Shown here in pieces: positions 5,521-5,896 of a stretch of DNA of 5,896 bases. The stretch comes from Burkholderiales bacterium (lineage in GTDB: Bacteria; Pseudomonadota; Gammaproteobacteria; Burkholderiales; JACMKV01): the NCBI GenBank assembly GCA_014379915.1, contig JACMKV010000033.1, positions 1-5,896 on the forward strand, given 5' to 3'. The notes beneath the pieces are model-generated. The model was not told the origin of the DNA. It was given only the letters and a program-made list of their open reading frames with translations, and did no database searches. Position 1 is the stretch's first letter. Each line of letters opens with the position of its first letter. A program made the position numbers and the translations under genes.

Positions 5521-5896
5521 ATGGTTGCAGCAACTTTGCAAAGTAGTTTAACCGGTTTGGGCCGGTCCCTCGTGCAGAAGGGCAGGCTACGTGAGCTCGA
5601 AGCCGAAACGCTGCAGTCGCAGGCGGCTTCCGCGCAAATGAGCTTTGCTGAGCAACTGATCCTGAGCAAGAAGATGAATGCGCGCGAACTCGCCGAGTTT
5701 GCCGCCTACACATTCGGCTTCCCGCTATTCGATCTGAATGCCTTCGACCCCGATCACCTGCCGAAGAAGCTGCTCGACAGCAAGGTAATGCAAACGCGGC
5801 GCGTACTGCCTTTATACAAGCGCGGCAATCGTCTTTTCCTCGGCGTGTCCGATCCCAGCAATCGGACGACGCTGGAGGACATCAAATTTCAGACCG
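5521..5896 (+). CDS. pilB: Type IV pilus assembly ATPase PilB, N-terminal part
   Basis: Hexameric ATPase that powers type IV pilus extension from the cytoplasmic face of the inner membrane. Only the first 125 codons are present; the reading frame runs off the window end, and full-length PilB is about 560-580 residues. The visible part is the N-terminal T2SSE_N/MshEN-type domain: SFAEQLILSKKM (about 41-52), ARELAEFAAYTFGFPLFDL (54-72), then RRVLPLYKRGNRLFLGVSDP (95-114) and LEDIKFQT (118-125), closely resembling betaproteobacterial PilB by memory. Walker A/B and zinc-binding motifs would lie downstream, so ATPase competence cannot be seen. ATG at 5521 gives the typical N-terminus; the ribosome-binding site is weak. 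A GspE/MshE paralogue is the main alternative, less likely given the sequence. Confidence 0.92.
   Translation, partial: MVAATLQSSLTGLGRSLVQKGRLRELEAETLQSQAASAQMSFAEQLILSKKMNARELAEFAAYTFGFPLFDLNAFDPDHLPKKLLDSKVMQTRRVLPLYKRGNRLFLGVSDPSNRTTLEDIKFQT

Overview
The window reads as ordinary chromosome of a moderately GC-rich Gram-negative bacterium, most likely a betaproteobacterium (order not determined). This rests on protein-level resemblance, recalled rather than searched, of RplS, RimM, Ffh and the PilB N-terminus to betaproteobacterial versions, and on the gene order rpsP-rimM-trmD-rplS with ffh upstream, a ypjD-type gene divergent from ffh, and pilB next.

Left end (1-897, plus strand): two response-regulator genes. 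The first, cut by the window edge, is a NarL/LuxR-type regulator with a receiver and a C-terminal HTH. The second is a complete 125-residue receiver with no output domain. The 90-bp spacer between them holds an 18-bp imperfect palindrome (441-458), a consensus TATAAT (491-496) and two mutually exclusive inverted repeats. No histidine kinase is visible.

Middle (955-4468, minus strand): a translation and protein-targeting block, transcribed right to left as ffh, rpsP, rimM, trmD, rplS. Ffh is the SRP GTPase; S16 and L19 are ribosomal proteins; RimM helps mature the 30S subunit; TrmD makes m1G37 in tRNA. A sigma70-like promoter candidate (3036-3065) lies between ffh and rpsP. rimM very probably starts inside the rpsP 3' end, and rplS starts at GTG behind a strong ribosome-binding site.

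Right end (4549-5896, plus strand): a ypjD-type eight-helix membrane protein of the CcsA/HemX cytochrome c assembly superfamily, divergent from ffh, then the first 125 codons of pilB, the type IV pilus assembly ATPase, cut by the window end.

I see no mobile element, CRISPR array, rRNA, tRNA or recognisable new biological system. The most interesting region is the two-regulator pair and its structured spacer. All gaps between genes are under 150 bp.
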